Origin: Phorcus lineatus
Lineage: Eukaryota > Mollusca > Gastropoda > Trochida > Trochidae
NCBI GenBank assembly: GCA_921293015.1
Contig: OV121088.1
Location: 26,387,645 to 26,451,644, forward strand
DNA: 64,000 nt
Direction of reading: 5' to 3'
Under the pieces are notes generated by a model that was given only the letters and a program-made list of their open reading frames with translations, was not told where the DNA came from and searched no databases. The translations under genes were made by a program, and so were the position numbers. Shown here one piece after another: positions 35,840-46,244 of the stretch. Position 1 is the stretch's first letter. Every line of letters starts with the position of its first letter.

Positions 35840-36210
35840 AGCATCTACAGCCCCCAATATGCACCGAGTTCAAATTGTTTCCATGGAAACCAAGCAAAAT
35901 GAAAAATTAAGAATAACCAAAGTAGCAAAAGGCATTACCCAAGCACTCTAATCTATCACAATCTAATCACATACCAGGTTTAGTAAAATAATACTCATTA
36001 GATTTTAATAGAAAGGTTGGAAAATTACCCTACCCCCATATGCACAAAGTTCAAACTGTTTCCATGGAAACCAGAAAAAAAATAAAAAATTGAGTAACCA
36101 AAGCAGCAAAATAAAGGCACCACTCCATCACTAGATCTTACAAAATCCCAAGTTTCCAAAAGAAATATTGAACAGTTTTTTAGATATGGCCCAGAAACGA
36201 AAGCATACAA
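35840..36210. repeat. two tandem units with GTTTCCATGGAAAC
   Basis: Two units about 182 bp apart share TATGCACNNAGTTCAAANTG, the palindrome TTTCCATGGAAAC and AACCAAAGNAGCAAAA. Related to the tandem repeat families at 19500 and 52265. Confidence 0.6.
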
Positions 36211-36329
36211 AAGAATTGATAATTTTATATCTTTTTCATATATTAAGTCTCAACAAAAAAACATTTGCAATAGGGAAAACCAGTCACACTATAGCAGTTT
36301 AGTTTTGATACATATCTCTTGAACAAGAA

Positions 36330-37640
36330 ATTTTTAACGAATCAATAAATGTTTAACTTCAACAATTCTGAGACCACCATCTTCATAATCTTGCATTAAA
36401 TGTATTCATTTTAACTTGTCCCTTTGACCTTTCCATATAAAGTTGAAAAATATTTCACTTAAGTTTATAATAAAATCTTTAAGCGGGTTTGGGAGAGACA
36501 AAGAATGTGAACAATGTAAGATAACGCCAATTTTGGTAAAAGTTATTTTCCCTATCAAAGTTAAATTTCCAGTTCCAGTTTAAAAAAAGTCTTTTTTTTA
36601 GTGTTTATCACCCAAAGATTTTCCAAATCTCCATTTAGTTTAATTCCCAAAACATCAAAATTTTCTGTATGCCAATCAAGCTTAAAATCATGGGATAAAG
36701 TTATGTTATTGCCAGCCATTGACCAAACCAAATTGCTTTGGTTTTGTCCATATTGATTTATAGACCTGACATATCATAAAATTTCATGAGCGTTTTCATG
36801 ACTTCAAGAAAAGAAGCTTCTGAACCATCTAGGAATAACTCTATCGTCTGACCAATGATGTTCAATTTCTTTGAGAACAATTCCCTTTATGTTTTCAGAT
36901 CTCTTATCATTATTCCTTGTATTTCAGCAACAAATAGGAATACATATGGGAAAATTGAGTCGCTCTGTGTACACCCCCTTTCATTTTCAAAGAGAGAAGA
37001 TAGGTCCATTTTGAATGATACATGATGTAGCATTTGATATCAAAATATTAACCCATTTCTGAATGCTATCTACGAAACAGAACTTATCAAAAACCATTAT
37101 AATGAATTTTTTGGAGACGGTATCGAAAGTGTTTTCAAAATCAATGAGGAGCTGGACTTCTTTTTTATTTTTGAATTTTTTTTCAAAAATGATGTCATAT
37201 AGAAGTCCAATATGTTCTGTAATGCATCTAGCTGGTATGGAACCAGTTTGGTTTTCATGGATCAGAATATAAAGTTTCTTTTTAAGCCTCATTACTAATA
37301 TAATATATATATATATATATATATACTAATTTACAAAATACTAATAATCTATTACAATACCTTGAGTAGAGATTGGACGCCAGCTTTAAAGAAATCTTCT
37401 ATCTTTGCCTCCTCTATTCATTGTCATTGTCATACTATTTTTGTTAAAGGTTTCTTGAACATACTGATGCACGCAAACTTTCAGTCTTTAAAAAACTTAA
37501 AGAACTCTATGGAGAAACCATCGAGACCAGGGCTTTAATTGTTTTTCATTGATATGACAGCAAGTGCTAGGTCTTCAAGATTAATATCGCGTTATCGTTC
37601 ATCCAACTGCTTGTTTAAGAAAGGAGTGGCGATATTTTGT
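36330..37640 (-). pseudogene. L1/Tx1-like LINE, reverse transcriptase part
   Basis: Minus-strand frames in order: MKNN*SPGLDGFSIEFFKFF; HENQTGSIPARCITEHIGLL; VQLLIDFENTFDTVSKKFII (first catalytic Asp, FxDFExxFD); ATQFSHMYSYLLL (replacing the RQGDPxSPYLF block); LVWSMAGNNITLSHDFKLDW then LGIKLNGDL; and FNFIWKGQRDKLK in the C-terminal region. Stops, deletions (the YADD block is not readable) and an (AT)n microsatellite at 37304-37325 inactivate it. It belongs with the endonuclease part at 38400-39500. Confidence 0.8.
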
Positions 37641-37886
37641 AAAATAGTTTTGCTATCATCATTTCGAGTTTGTCTTTAGATAAACTATGAAGTGTTTTTA
37701 CTCGTAAAAACAGATGTCTCCCCCGTACACCATTTCAGCATATTGGGTTTTTTTTGAAAATTCTTATCAGTTATTTTAAACTCAAATAAAATTTAAATTT
37801 TTTTCTATTTATAACAACATAAACTTTAGGTTTTGGTTAATGAACATCTCCGAAGTTTTGACAAAATACAAAAAGAAAATATAAAA

Positions 37887-38392
37887 TTGAAAAAGAAGTT
37901 GAAACCCCCAAAAGCACATCTACATGATATGAATTGGATATGTACCAAATTTGGTGAAGATTGGTCATGTAGTTGTAAAGTTATGCTCCGGAAACTAACC
38001 CTACCCTTTAAAATGACAACTCCAAACTATTGCCAAGGAAATAAAAAAAAATGAGAATTGAAAAAGAAGTTAAAACCCCCAAAAGGCACATCTACATGAT
38101 ATGAATTGGATGTGTACCAAATTTGGTGAAGATTGGTCATGTAGTTTCATTGTTGTGCTCCGGAAACTAACACTACCCTTCAAATTGACTAAGTCCATCC
38201 TGTGGCTATGGAAAAAAAATAAAAAAATCGAAAAAGAAGTTGAAACCCCCAAAAGGCACATCAACATGATATGAAGAGGATGTATACCAAATTTGGTGAA
38301 GATTGGTCAAGTACTTTCAAAGTTATGCTCCGGAAACGCTCAGGAACGCCAACGCGGACGCGGCCCCCTTCGGTGGGAGACATATTTTAGAG
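37887..38392 (+). repeat. three-unit 171-bp tandem repeat inserted in the LINE
   Basis: Units start at 37887, 38058 and 38228. Each begins TTGAAAAAGAAGTTGAAACC and contains CACATCTACATGATATGAAT, TTTGGTGAAGATTGGTCATG and GCTCCGGAAAC. It sits between the RT and endonuclease parts of the LINE and ends near GGTGGGAGACAT. The unit is related to the one at 52265. Confidence 0.8.
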
Positions 38393-38814
38393 AGAAGTGT
38401 TTAATCAATATTTTGAAAATTATTTCTACATTCATCTTCTGAACAACTTTTCCAATTCCTTATATTTTATATATCTTAGTGCTTAGATCTTCTGTTACTA
38501 AGAAAGAAATTCAGCCCAGCTTGTTGTTAGGGGTTTCTTTTCCAAAAAGTATATTTTGTAACGTCAGTGTTTACTTCTCTTGATGCATTCAGTATGTTAA
38601 TGTTTTACCAATGATCTATAAGGATTTGTCGAGTCGAGGGTTGTTAACGTGTTTATAATTTTTTATGTCTATCGAGGGATCTAAAACAAGGTTCCAATCT
38701 CCACAGATCACAATGTACTCGTTACCCATGTCAATTATCTTATTGAAGAAATCTCTTTAGAATTAAGAATTGTCTAAATTTGGTCCATACAAGTGTAACA
38801 GAAGTGATTTTAAG

Positions 38815-38895
38815 ATCACCTCCAGCGGGATTTGAACCCAGGACCTCCGGGTGAGAGTCCTACACTCTACCGATTCAGCCAAAGAGATATCCCTC
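38815..38895 (-). ncRNA. tRNA-like sequence inside the TRIM 3' LTR
   Basis: Minus strand from ATCTCTT through TGGCTGAATCGGTAGAGTG (A-box-like) to GGTTCAAATCC (B box) and TGGAGGT. Acceptor arms pair at about six of seven positions with wobbles; D-stem at three of four; T-stem at four of five. The anticodon arm is irregular (AGGAC...GTCCT with an oversized loop), so it is unlikely to be a working tRNA. It could still be an internal RNA polymerase III promoter. Confidence 0.6.
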
Positions 38896-39084
38896 TGGCC
38901 AAAGCCAGTAGGAATGATTTAACTTCACCCTGCCACATACACCCCCTCCACAAAGTGACTCGTCCTCGAGTCCAGCCAAAATGGAGTCATAAAGCACCTC
39001 AGTTCGACGTACTCAGGGTGCAGTGAGCACTAGAGAGTTGCCCCGGCCCCACGTTGGGCGCCAAACGTAACAGAAGTGATTGTG

Positions 39085-39157
39085 AGATCACCTCCAGCGG
39101 GAATCGAACCCGGTGAGAGTCCTACACTCTACCAATTCAGCCAAAGAGATATCCCTC
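39085..39157 (-). ncRNA. tRNA-like sequence inside the TRIM 5' LTR
   Basis: Same structure as in the other LTR, with a perfect B box GGTTCGATTCC and A-box-like TGGCTGAATTGG. A 10-bp deletion in the anticodon/variable region shortens it. Its position inside the 5' LTR would place a pol III start upstream of the primer-binding site. Confidence 0.6.
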
Positions 39158-39599
39158 TGGCCAAAGCCAGTAGGAATGATTTAACTTCACCCTGCCACAC
39201 AAGTTTGTAAGAGTTAGCCTTATACCCTCTATAGTCATATCCAAAATAATAAAATTTCCATTTCAATCTTTAGAAATCTTATGTATTTCACATTCAAAAG
39301 AATTACTTAATAGAATGGCTACTACTCGAGAATTTGCCTTAAAAGGTGAACTAACGCAATCAATTAATTTTCCTTATGATTTTCATGGTCTTTATAAATT
39401 TAGCATGTCTTGCAGACATTTAATCAAGAATTTCTTTTTTCTGTATGTTGGCGCTTTCTAAGACAACGTTAACACTCTCAATAATTTCTGTCATCAAAAT
39501 TAACTTTTTTATTTAGGGTTTTCCCCAGTAACTTCTTTCAACCATTTTATTATGGGAATCAAGCTAAAACCTTTTAAGTGCAATTCTCTACTTATAAGT

Positions 39600-39900
39600 A
39601 CATACTTATCAATTAAATAATTTTCCAATTTCATTATGTGGAAATAAAAACAACTTTCCCTGAGAGATTCAAACTATTCTGCCATATTTAAATACTCATG
39701 AATTCTTTGCTTGCATTCACTGAGAAAAGCAGTTTTATTATACACTTATTATGCCAAACAACATTACCCAAATTTCTGATGATAGCAGTTAGCTTTATCT
39801 CGCAACAGAGTAGCCCTGTTTTACTTTCTGCCCTTTTCAATGATTGGTCAATCGTTACATTATAAATCTTACATATATAACCATCATCAAGAAACTCCAA
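39600..39900 (-). pseudogene. possible ORF1 remnant of the L1/Tx1-like LINE
   Basis: A minus-strand frame reads MEFLDDGYICKIYNVTIDQS and further on KCIIKLLFSVNASKEFMSI, upstream of the endonuclease part. The motif is compatible with ORF1 of this LINE group but short; assignment is mainly positional. Confidence 0.35.
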
Positions 39901-39905
39901 CTATT

Positions 39906-40048
39906 AAACAATTATTGACTTCAAGTGAGGTTGATCCAATGATTTATCGACCTTGGACGTGTGATATTCACTTCGCCTCTTGTGAATATCACATGTCCAA
40001 GGTCGATAAATCATTGGATCAACCGAGTCTGAAGTCCATAATTGTTTT
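39906..40048. repeat. foldback element, arms about 65 bp
   Basis: The arms 39906-39971 and 39982-40048 are near-perfect complements (GATTTATCGACCTTGGACGT / ACATGTCCAAGGTCGATAAA) around a 10-nt loop. The transcript or single strand would form one long hairpin. Confidence 0.85.
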
Positions 40049-40165
40049 ATTATATGAATTAGGTCTTGAATTACCATTCTTCTATTTTTATCCACCGGAG
40101 GTGTTTGGATTGTTATAACAACCTCTCACGATCCACACAGGTTGATATCGCTTGACGTCATTGCT

Positions 40166-40253
40166 GTCATGTGACCAAGTAGGCCAATCAGAAAGACGTA
40201 AATAATCCATTCATATAATAAACAACTTTATTATATGATCGGTCACATGACAG
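40166..40253. repeat. second foldback, nested arms
   Basis: The outer arms CTGTCATGTGACC (40166-40178) and GGTCACATGACAG (40241-40253) enclose an inner hairpin CATATAATAAA-CAAC-TTTATTATATG. It lies 120 bp from the larger foldback and may belong to the same composite element. Confidence 0.65.
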
Positions 40254-40789
40254 TCCATAGAAAGAGATACTGACTTGACAAAAATTGCAAAAGTCAATCA
40301 ACTTTGATATTGACCTATTGTTGACGTATTGCCTATGTGACGTCACGTCAACAATTGCTTAGAAACGTTACGTCACCTTTGATGTCGGCGTCTCTTACCG
40401 TGAATATGAATCGCTTTGACAACGTTAAAAAAAGATCTAAGTGAAAATATAACTTTGCCAAAACATTTCAAACTCCCTTCAACTTCCAAGGTACAAAGCA
40501 TCTCAACTTTCTGAGCCAATTCTTTCTAGAAAAGAAGAAAAGAGGGGCTCCAGGCCCCCATCTATAAATTATAATCCTCACTAGTCAAGGCATTCATGGA
40601 AAAAATATGAGATTCTCAGAGTTGATCATTGGTTGCAGAGGAGAAGAAGAAAAAAAGAACCCTTGGCTCTGTAGCTCATCAGGCTATCTATGATTTATCA
40701 TACAAATGGTCACAGTATCACCAATAGGGGGGGCCCTGAATCACCAAATCTATAATTTATATTCCCAATCAGCTAAGGAGTTTGTATAC

Positions 40790-41548
40790 TACTGTAAAAT
40801 AATTTATTTTCGCGGGTTGTTATTTTCGTGCAAACATAAAAAAAATGACTGATTCGCAGGGTTTAATTTTCGCGCATATCGACTAAGCAATAGCAAAAAA
40901 TTGGTGAGCAAAACAACATGTACCGTGCAGCAAAGATTACACTGAAACTAGTAGTAATTAACTTATAAAAACAATATTTATTCAAAAAGTCAATGATCAA
41001 ATTTTAAAAAATTTATTGTCATTAAACGTCTTCAAGTTTTGAAGTGGTAACGATACCTGTCGCCAAGTTTTCCCAGAAGTAAACATACGCAACAGTTTAG
41101 TTTGATCTTTAACTCCAAACAATAGTGTTTGAATGATGTGACTTCTAGAGATCTCGTTCAAAGAAGTATCATACTGAACGGAAAATATACACACCAAATC
41201 GAAGCTCAAGCATACCCGATCAAAACTTTGGGACACGCATATTGGCGATCAAGAGTGGATTCCGCCAGGCCGGATGATTGTGATGACTGTGTTTGCACAA
41301 CAAACAACATGCATGCATATCTGTTTGATGCACACACTTGCGAGAGCTATAATTAGTGACTCGTCATAAATAAACGGACAAAACATTCCTGTGAGTAGAA
41401 ATATGTGTCAACCAAATTATTTGTCTGTTATAGGTTTTCTTCACGTTCATAACCATAATATTTTGTGATGTTTTATAAATCGCACATTATGGCTCTGCGC
41501 GAAAAGCGCGAAAATTAAAACCCCGTTAAATATCATGATTGTACAGTA
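40790..41548. mobile_element. MITE with TACTGTA ends
   Basis: Left end TACTGTAAAATAATTTATTT and right end ATGATTGTACAGTA are inverted, with TTTTCGCG-rich subterminal blocks at both ends. A TA duplication typical of Tc1/mariner-derived MITEs fits. A second copy of the left interior (GATTCGCAGGGTTNAATTTT, CATGTACCGTGCAG) is at 49180-49400. No transposase; short ORFs are incidental. Confidence 0.7.
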
Positions 41549-41650
41549 AGTTTTATCTTTCTATGCCTTTTTGGATCTGGAGAAGAAGATGAAAATAGGT
41601 TGTGTGGCCATTATAAGGTGTTAGCGGATCATATAATCTTCAAAATCATA

Positions 41651-41955
41651 GGGGGGCAGGATAGCGCAGTGGTAATCTCATTCAGCTTTGGATTAAGAGG
41701 TCCGTGGTTCGAATCCCGCCAGGGGCTCGGCAACTTTGTCTGCAGTAGAGAACTGTTCTACATGCAGTCAGGTTTGGGTGCAATTCTACACTGAATTTCA
41801 GCGCAGTACCACCCATGGTTCACTAGTTCCAGTCGATGCTCGCAGGTTTCACCGCATTGCATGCCCACAATGGTGTTGCGGGTTTTCTCCCTGCAATAAT
41901 ACTAGCATCCGCGATATAAGTGAAATACTCTTGAAAGCGGCGTTAAACACAAACT
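41651..41955 (+). mobile_element. tRNA-derived molluscan SINE
   Basis: The head has a pol III A box (ATAGCGCAGTGG, 41661-41672) and B box (GGTTCGAATCC, 41706-41716). A conserved central region follows (CAGTCGATGCTCGCAGG, TGTTGCGGGTTTTCTCC). The 3' end GAAATACTCTTGAAAGCGGC plus GTTAAACAC is the LINE-derived tail common to mollusc SINEs. Transcribed by pol III and mobilised by a partner LINE in trans. Apparently full length. Confidence 0.8.
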
Positions 41956-42067
41956 CCCCTCACCTAAAAATCATAATCCCCATTAACTGAGGACTCTTCA
42001 GATTTCTAGGCCTTTTGCACTGGAAACGAAGATGAAATTAGGTTTTTAAGGTGTGGCCTGTTACCCT

Positions 42068-42242
42068 TAACTCATTAACGCAGAGAGCCGCGAATATGCG
42101 TCAAAATAATGACATGCTCACAGCGAGAGCCGCATATAAGCGTCCGTTAATTAGCAGTTTCTCACAGCGAGAGACGCCTATGTGCGTAAATAGAAAGCAT
42201 CTCTTATTCAGCGAGAGCCGCGTATGTGCGTCCGTCGTATAG
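42068..42242 (+). repeat. four spaced copies of a GCGAGAGCCGCRTATGTGCGTC motif
   Basis: Motif copies near 42079, 42121, 42166 and 42211, each about 22 bp, with unrelated spacers. The first is preceded by TTAACTCATTAACGC. GC-rich against an AT-rich background. Confidence 0.6.
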
Positions 42243-43248
42243 TATAACAATGAACTTATTCTAAATTCAGTTTAGCATCCATAAGTGTAGATAACAGTTT
42301 CGTAAATAAGATGCTATCCTCAAGAAAGCAATAAGAAATGAAAATCGTTGCTCTTTGTGCAAAAATATGCTACGTTTGGTAAATGAAAACATTCTGCATA
42401 TGTTGGTCTTGGAAGGGGAAAATAAACACTTTGAAAAGAAGGTTTATTAAATCAGATGAAACGATACCAATTTTGAAACATTGTTAGATATATTTTTTTT
42501 GTTAAACGCATTGAATTCATATATATATCTAAGACGAAACGAGAGGAAGCGTTATTATAAACATTTATGTACATGTATTCATAAATCATTTGATAGGAAT
42601 TTGAAGCTATTGAAAGTTACACTTTGATTTTAACTTTACTTCTTGAATGCATCACTTTGGGATTGCATGTCATGAATTATCAATTTGATAATTGCATGTA
42701 ATTAATATTTTGAACACCAGTGTTGTTCTACTTTGAATACTATTATTAATATGACAGTTTGTTCGAACAATAATAGTTTTAGCATGTACATGGTTTGTTT
42801 TTTTAACTTCTACAATACCCTTCATAGATCCACGACTTTGTCTGCCATTGAATGGATACACGCACATGTTAAATTATAATTAGAGTTGACAACGTCCCAA
42901 CAGAATAAATCACTTGGTCTATATTAATCATTTCATTCGTTAATGTTACGTGCTTTCTCTTAAATTGGGATATCATCTCTATAAATCCTTAATAATAATT
43001 CAGATAGTTGAAATACCGACACATCGTATCTACTCAACATGTGTAGATATGCAGCATTTGTATTTACAAATGAAAGTGCATATAAATCAACGTATGTGAA
43101 AATACTCTTTGAGCATGTTTATGAATTGAAATCAGACAAACTGCAAAATATCAACTCAATGGTGAAATATCACATGTTATATTCCTGTAAAGTTAAGCAG
43201 TTAAAGATGCACCAAATTAATCCAATTCTGACATTTGATAGTACTTAC
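42243..43248. other. intronic sequence, no gene seen
   Basis: AT-rich with no repeat boundary or ORF that could be supported. Confidence 0.35.
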
Positions 43249-43410
43249 TTGCAAAAATGTGTCTTGAACGAAAACCATCATATTTCAAAACTTTTTTCAA
43301 GTTTTCAGGTAATTTTTCTTTTTCTTTCACAATGAACAGTTTTAGCTCATCTATCTTGCTGAAAACACCTCTCACGTGTGCATACTTGTTATCCTTCAAA
43401 TCATTTTCAG
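43249..43410 (-). CDS. host gene, exon 4 seen (162 nt)
   Basis: Minus-strand exon with strong splice signals (TTGTTTTCAG acceptor, GCAA|GTAAGT donor). In phase 1 it reads ENDLKDNKYAHVRGVFSKID ELKLFIVKEKEKLPENLKKV LKYDGFRSRHIFA with no stop. Lysine-rich and probably helical. Phases join exons 50750-50794 and 35257-35430. No domain recognised. It is the best single exon in the window. Confidence 0.82.
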
Positions 43411-44849
43411 CTGAAAACAAAGAATCATGAAACATATATTTATACATAAACAATAAGTAATGTCCAACATTTTTGCATCTAGTTATGCAGAGTGTGGATT
43501 AATCATATGATAGTCTTCGAGTGAGTTTTACATTCTTTTCTACTCAAGTGAGATATTTTAAAATTCAAGCGTTAACTTACGCTATACTCCTATATAATAA
43601 TTGGCAAGGATTTGCCACTGAAAATGACAATGCTAATGAGTTAGTGTGTGATAATGTGTGTCTTATTGCATGCCCTATGATCTGAACCCTTGAGTGGACA
43701 TGACTATGGGTGGGATAATTTGAAAAAGAAGAAAATTTTCTTCAATTCGATACAAATTCGCACTTAGTAACCTGCAATCAAGATAAAGCATGTGCAAGAT
43801 TTTAGTTTTATACCATATCTTTTAACACCATATTTCTCATGATGTGCTCAATGTATATTGACATTTTTTATATCCCAATACAGGGAGTAGATCATCTTTA
43901 ATCCCATGTAAAAAAATTTACATACTTGAAACTGAAAAAAAGACTTTTTTTTTTTTTTTTTTAAAAGATTTTTACTTTTATACTTGTGAAATGTGTAGGG
44001 ATTTTGTCATTTTCTTTCCTCTAGTACTTCATATCTTTTGGAACCTTGGGTGCATTTTGAAACCTATTATACCACGATAAAAAAAAGAATAGGTCTTCAA
44101 TTCTGTGTACTATCAAACACAAAGTATTGACACAGGATGTGCCACAAGTAGGGCAACATTGTCACTTTTCATCTCTGTAACCAAAAAAACATTATTATCA
44201 GTGTCAAGAGAAATAAATTGTCTTCAATGCGCTAATACAGAAAAAAAGAATTGTTTTCAACTGCTTACATCAATGATATATGCTTGGACATATGCTTAAG
44301 GGACAGCAAGTGCCATAAAAACGGCACTTTGCATCTCTGTATCAAAATCTGGTGCACTACAACTTCATATATCAATGCAAAGCAAACATATTTTTCTTCA
44401 ATTTGATATATATTATGTATAGGTGCAAAGAGAGAAGATACAAAAAAAAATGAAAAAATGTTGAAGGTAAAATGTAAAAAGTAAAAAAATTATGAAAGAA
44501 ACAGGGTTCCTTTATTCTTCAGTTATAGAGTTTTATGAATAATTGAAATATGTTGAAACAGAACCTAGTTTTCCTAATTTTTGCGTTATTGATGTTTTTT
44601 TTAGATTAGCATTTAGTATCAGCCATCACCAAGAGGTTATTGAGAAAGTATTAACAACAATGTCTTAGCTGAGCTACAATATCCCAAAATCTTGCATCAG
44701 GATTTCTCATGAGGTAACCAAGACAATTGTCGTAGAACAATTATAGTTGCCTAGGTAGTAAGAAAATGACATCAAAGTCATCCATGTTAGCATGGCAGCC
44801 GTCGACAAAGTTGCGTAGCAATTAGGTCGCAGGACAATTAAAAGTGTCA

Positions 44850-44932
44850 GGCATAATTGGAATCTGTTTCTGTTGGAGGGAAAACTTATGATCACATCAT
44901 GGACTTGGTGAAGAATTATGCAGGATATCATG
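44850..44932 (+). pseudogene. piggyBac transposase, middle fragment of copy C
   Basis: In one frame it reads SVSVGGKTYDHIMDLVKNYA, matching AVSVGGKTEDLVMDLVKEYA in copy B, just before the second catalytic Asp block. Truncated on both sides. Confidence 0.65.
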
Positions 44933-45039
44933 AGTTAAGTATTTGTAATGTCAACCAAAGAAGACAGTGAAATTGTAGAGAACCGAAGAAGAAACCGCCA
45001 ATAGTGCATGAATATAACAAATATTCTACTCAAAAGAAG

Positions 45040-45960
45040 TTAAGGGTCAACCATTTATTTTTGTTTGACATTTTATCACACACAGAGAACATGTAAATAA
45101 AAACTTTTAAGCACACTCAGAATGAGTTCAGTATGTTTAAATGTTGAGTTTGTAATGCAAAGCATAATGCACTCTTTACAGACAACTATTCTGAGGATCT
45201 GATGAAATATCGCCATTTTGAGCATAAACAACTAAACTGTCTCAAATTTCATAACTTTGTTAATAATGAGAGAAACCATCACGTGCTTGTAAGCAGTTGA
45301 TACAACGAGGAGACATTCTGTTGATGAGACGTCGAAAAAACATCTGAGGAATGGCCTGCCACTCTGCCTGAAGGAATTGAACCAATTCTTGAAGATTATC
45401 AGGTTGCCTATGATTGTCTCTCACACGTCGGCCCAAATCATCCCATGCATTATCAAATTGGTGCCAAGTCAGGAGAGTATGCAGTGAGTGAGAAAATAAT
45501 TAACAACTTGTCATCATTGTCATCTTGAACCTGCTCCAATTTGAAGAAGGGATGATGACTAAAGGCTGTAAAATTTTGTCTCTGTACCTGATACCAGTCA
45601 AATTACCTTGAACGACAAAAAAAGGAGTTCTGTTATGTACCGAAATTCCAGCCCACACCATTATCTACCACCTCCAAAACTTGGCAATGTCTGACTTTAA
45701 CATCAGCAAATCTTTCTCCTTGCCGCCTATGGATGTGAAGTCAGACATGACATGCCGGTCTTGACGTTCCAAAGTTGATCTTGGCCTACCTGACCGTGGG
45801 CGACTGGAATTGAATTGGTTGCCTGGAAACTCTGCCATAGTCTCCCAATCACACGCTTGCTAAAATCGATTCTCTGTGCAACAATCCTTTGTGTAAAACT
45901 CTCTTGAAGCCACGCAATGGCTCTTCCTCTGTCAGGTTCCCTCAGCAGACATCTGAACTT
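45040..45960 (-). pseudogene. Tc1/mariner-family transposase remnant inserted in piggyBac copy C
   Basis: Minus-strand frames give QRIDFSKRVIGRLWQSFQAT, GRPRSTLERQDRHVMSDFTS (the Tc1 GRPRxTTxRQDRxI linker), MVWAGISVHNRTPFFVVQGN then LTGIRYRDKIL (around the second Asp), and FLQAEWQAIPQMFFRRLINR then MSPRCINCLQARDG at the C-terminus. Stops and frame changes show decay. Termini not resolved. Confidence 0.8.
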
Positions 45961-46244
45961 GTAGAAATTTCAACTGAGAGCAGCACGGTCATGGTAGGTT
46001 TTTTTAAGCCCAAATTGTTCATGAAAAATGCAACGTGCAAGGACAATCAACTCCAAAAAGTTGTACCCTACTGTGCTTGGGTGATGCAAACAGCTTTGTG
46101 GAGCCTTGTTTTGAGATTTAGTTTATGGTTTCTAAGGAGACTGTCAAAATCGTTTTGTTTGAAAATGACATACCGTATTCGACTTAATAACCGCCCACTC
46201 CCCCATAAGCGCCCACCAATTCATAAAATCAATTCAGAAAAGAT

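Larger units (their letters stand above)
38794..39199 (-). mobile_element. TRIM-type mini LTR retrotransposon with tRNA-like LTRs
   Basis: Two direct repeats (38794-38937, 144 bp; 39066-39199, 134 bp) flank only 128 bp. Read on the minus strand the LTRs start TGTGGCAGGGTGAAG and end CACTTCTGTTAC(A/G). Just after the 5' LTR is a PBS-like TGGCGCCCAACGTGGGGC (39045-39062), the type used with tRNA primers. Just before the 3' LTR is a purine tract GTGGAGGGGGTGTA. The flanks duplicate CAAG (38790-38793, 39200-39203). There is no gag or pol; mobilisation would need a helper LTR element. The LTRs differ by a 10-bp indel and a few substitutions. Confidence 0.87.
38400..39500 (-). pseudogene. L1/Tx1-like LINE, endonuclease part (split by TRIM insertion)
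   Basis: Minus-strand frames: ANIQKKEIL (start), SSPFKANSRVVAILLSNSFE, GNFIILDMTIEGIRLTLTNL, [TRIM 38794-39199], YGPNLDNS and GNEYIVICGDWNLVLDPSID then NPRLD. These are APE endonuclease blocks, with the catalytic region ICGDWN intact. Removing the insertion and one copy of its duplication restores the in-frame NLYGPN block, so the TRIM landed in a LINE that was still recognisable. Other stops show the LINE itself is dead. Confidence 0.85.

Noticed and set aside
38815..38895. Functional tRNA gene
   Set aside because: The anticodon arm is irregular and the sequence lies within duplicated LTRs; better explained as a tRNA-like part of a mobile element.
42068..42242. CRISPR-like array
   Set aside because: Motif copies are imperfect, spacers are irregular and the context is eukaryotic.
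44707..44931. 74-codon minus-strand open frame
   Set aside because: Part of it is antisense to the piggyBac transposase fragment of copy C; no domain.
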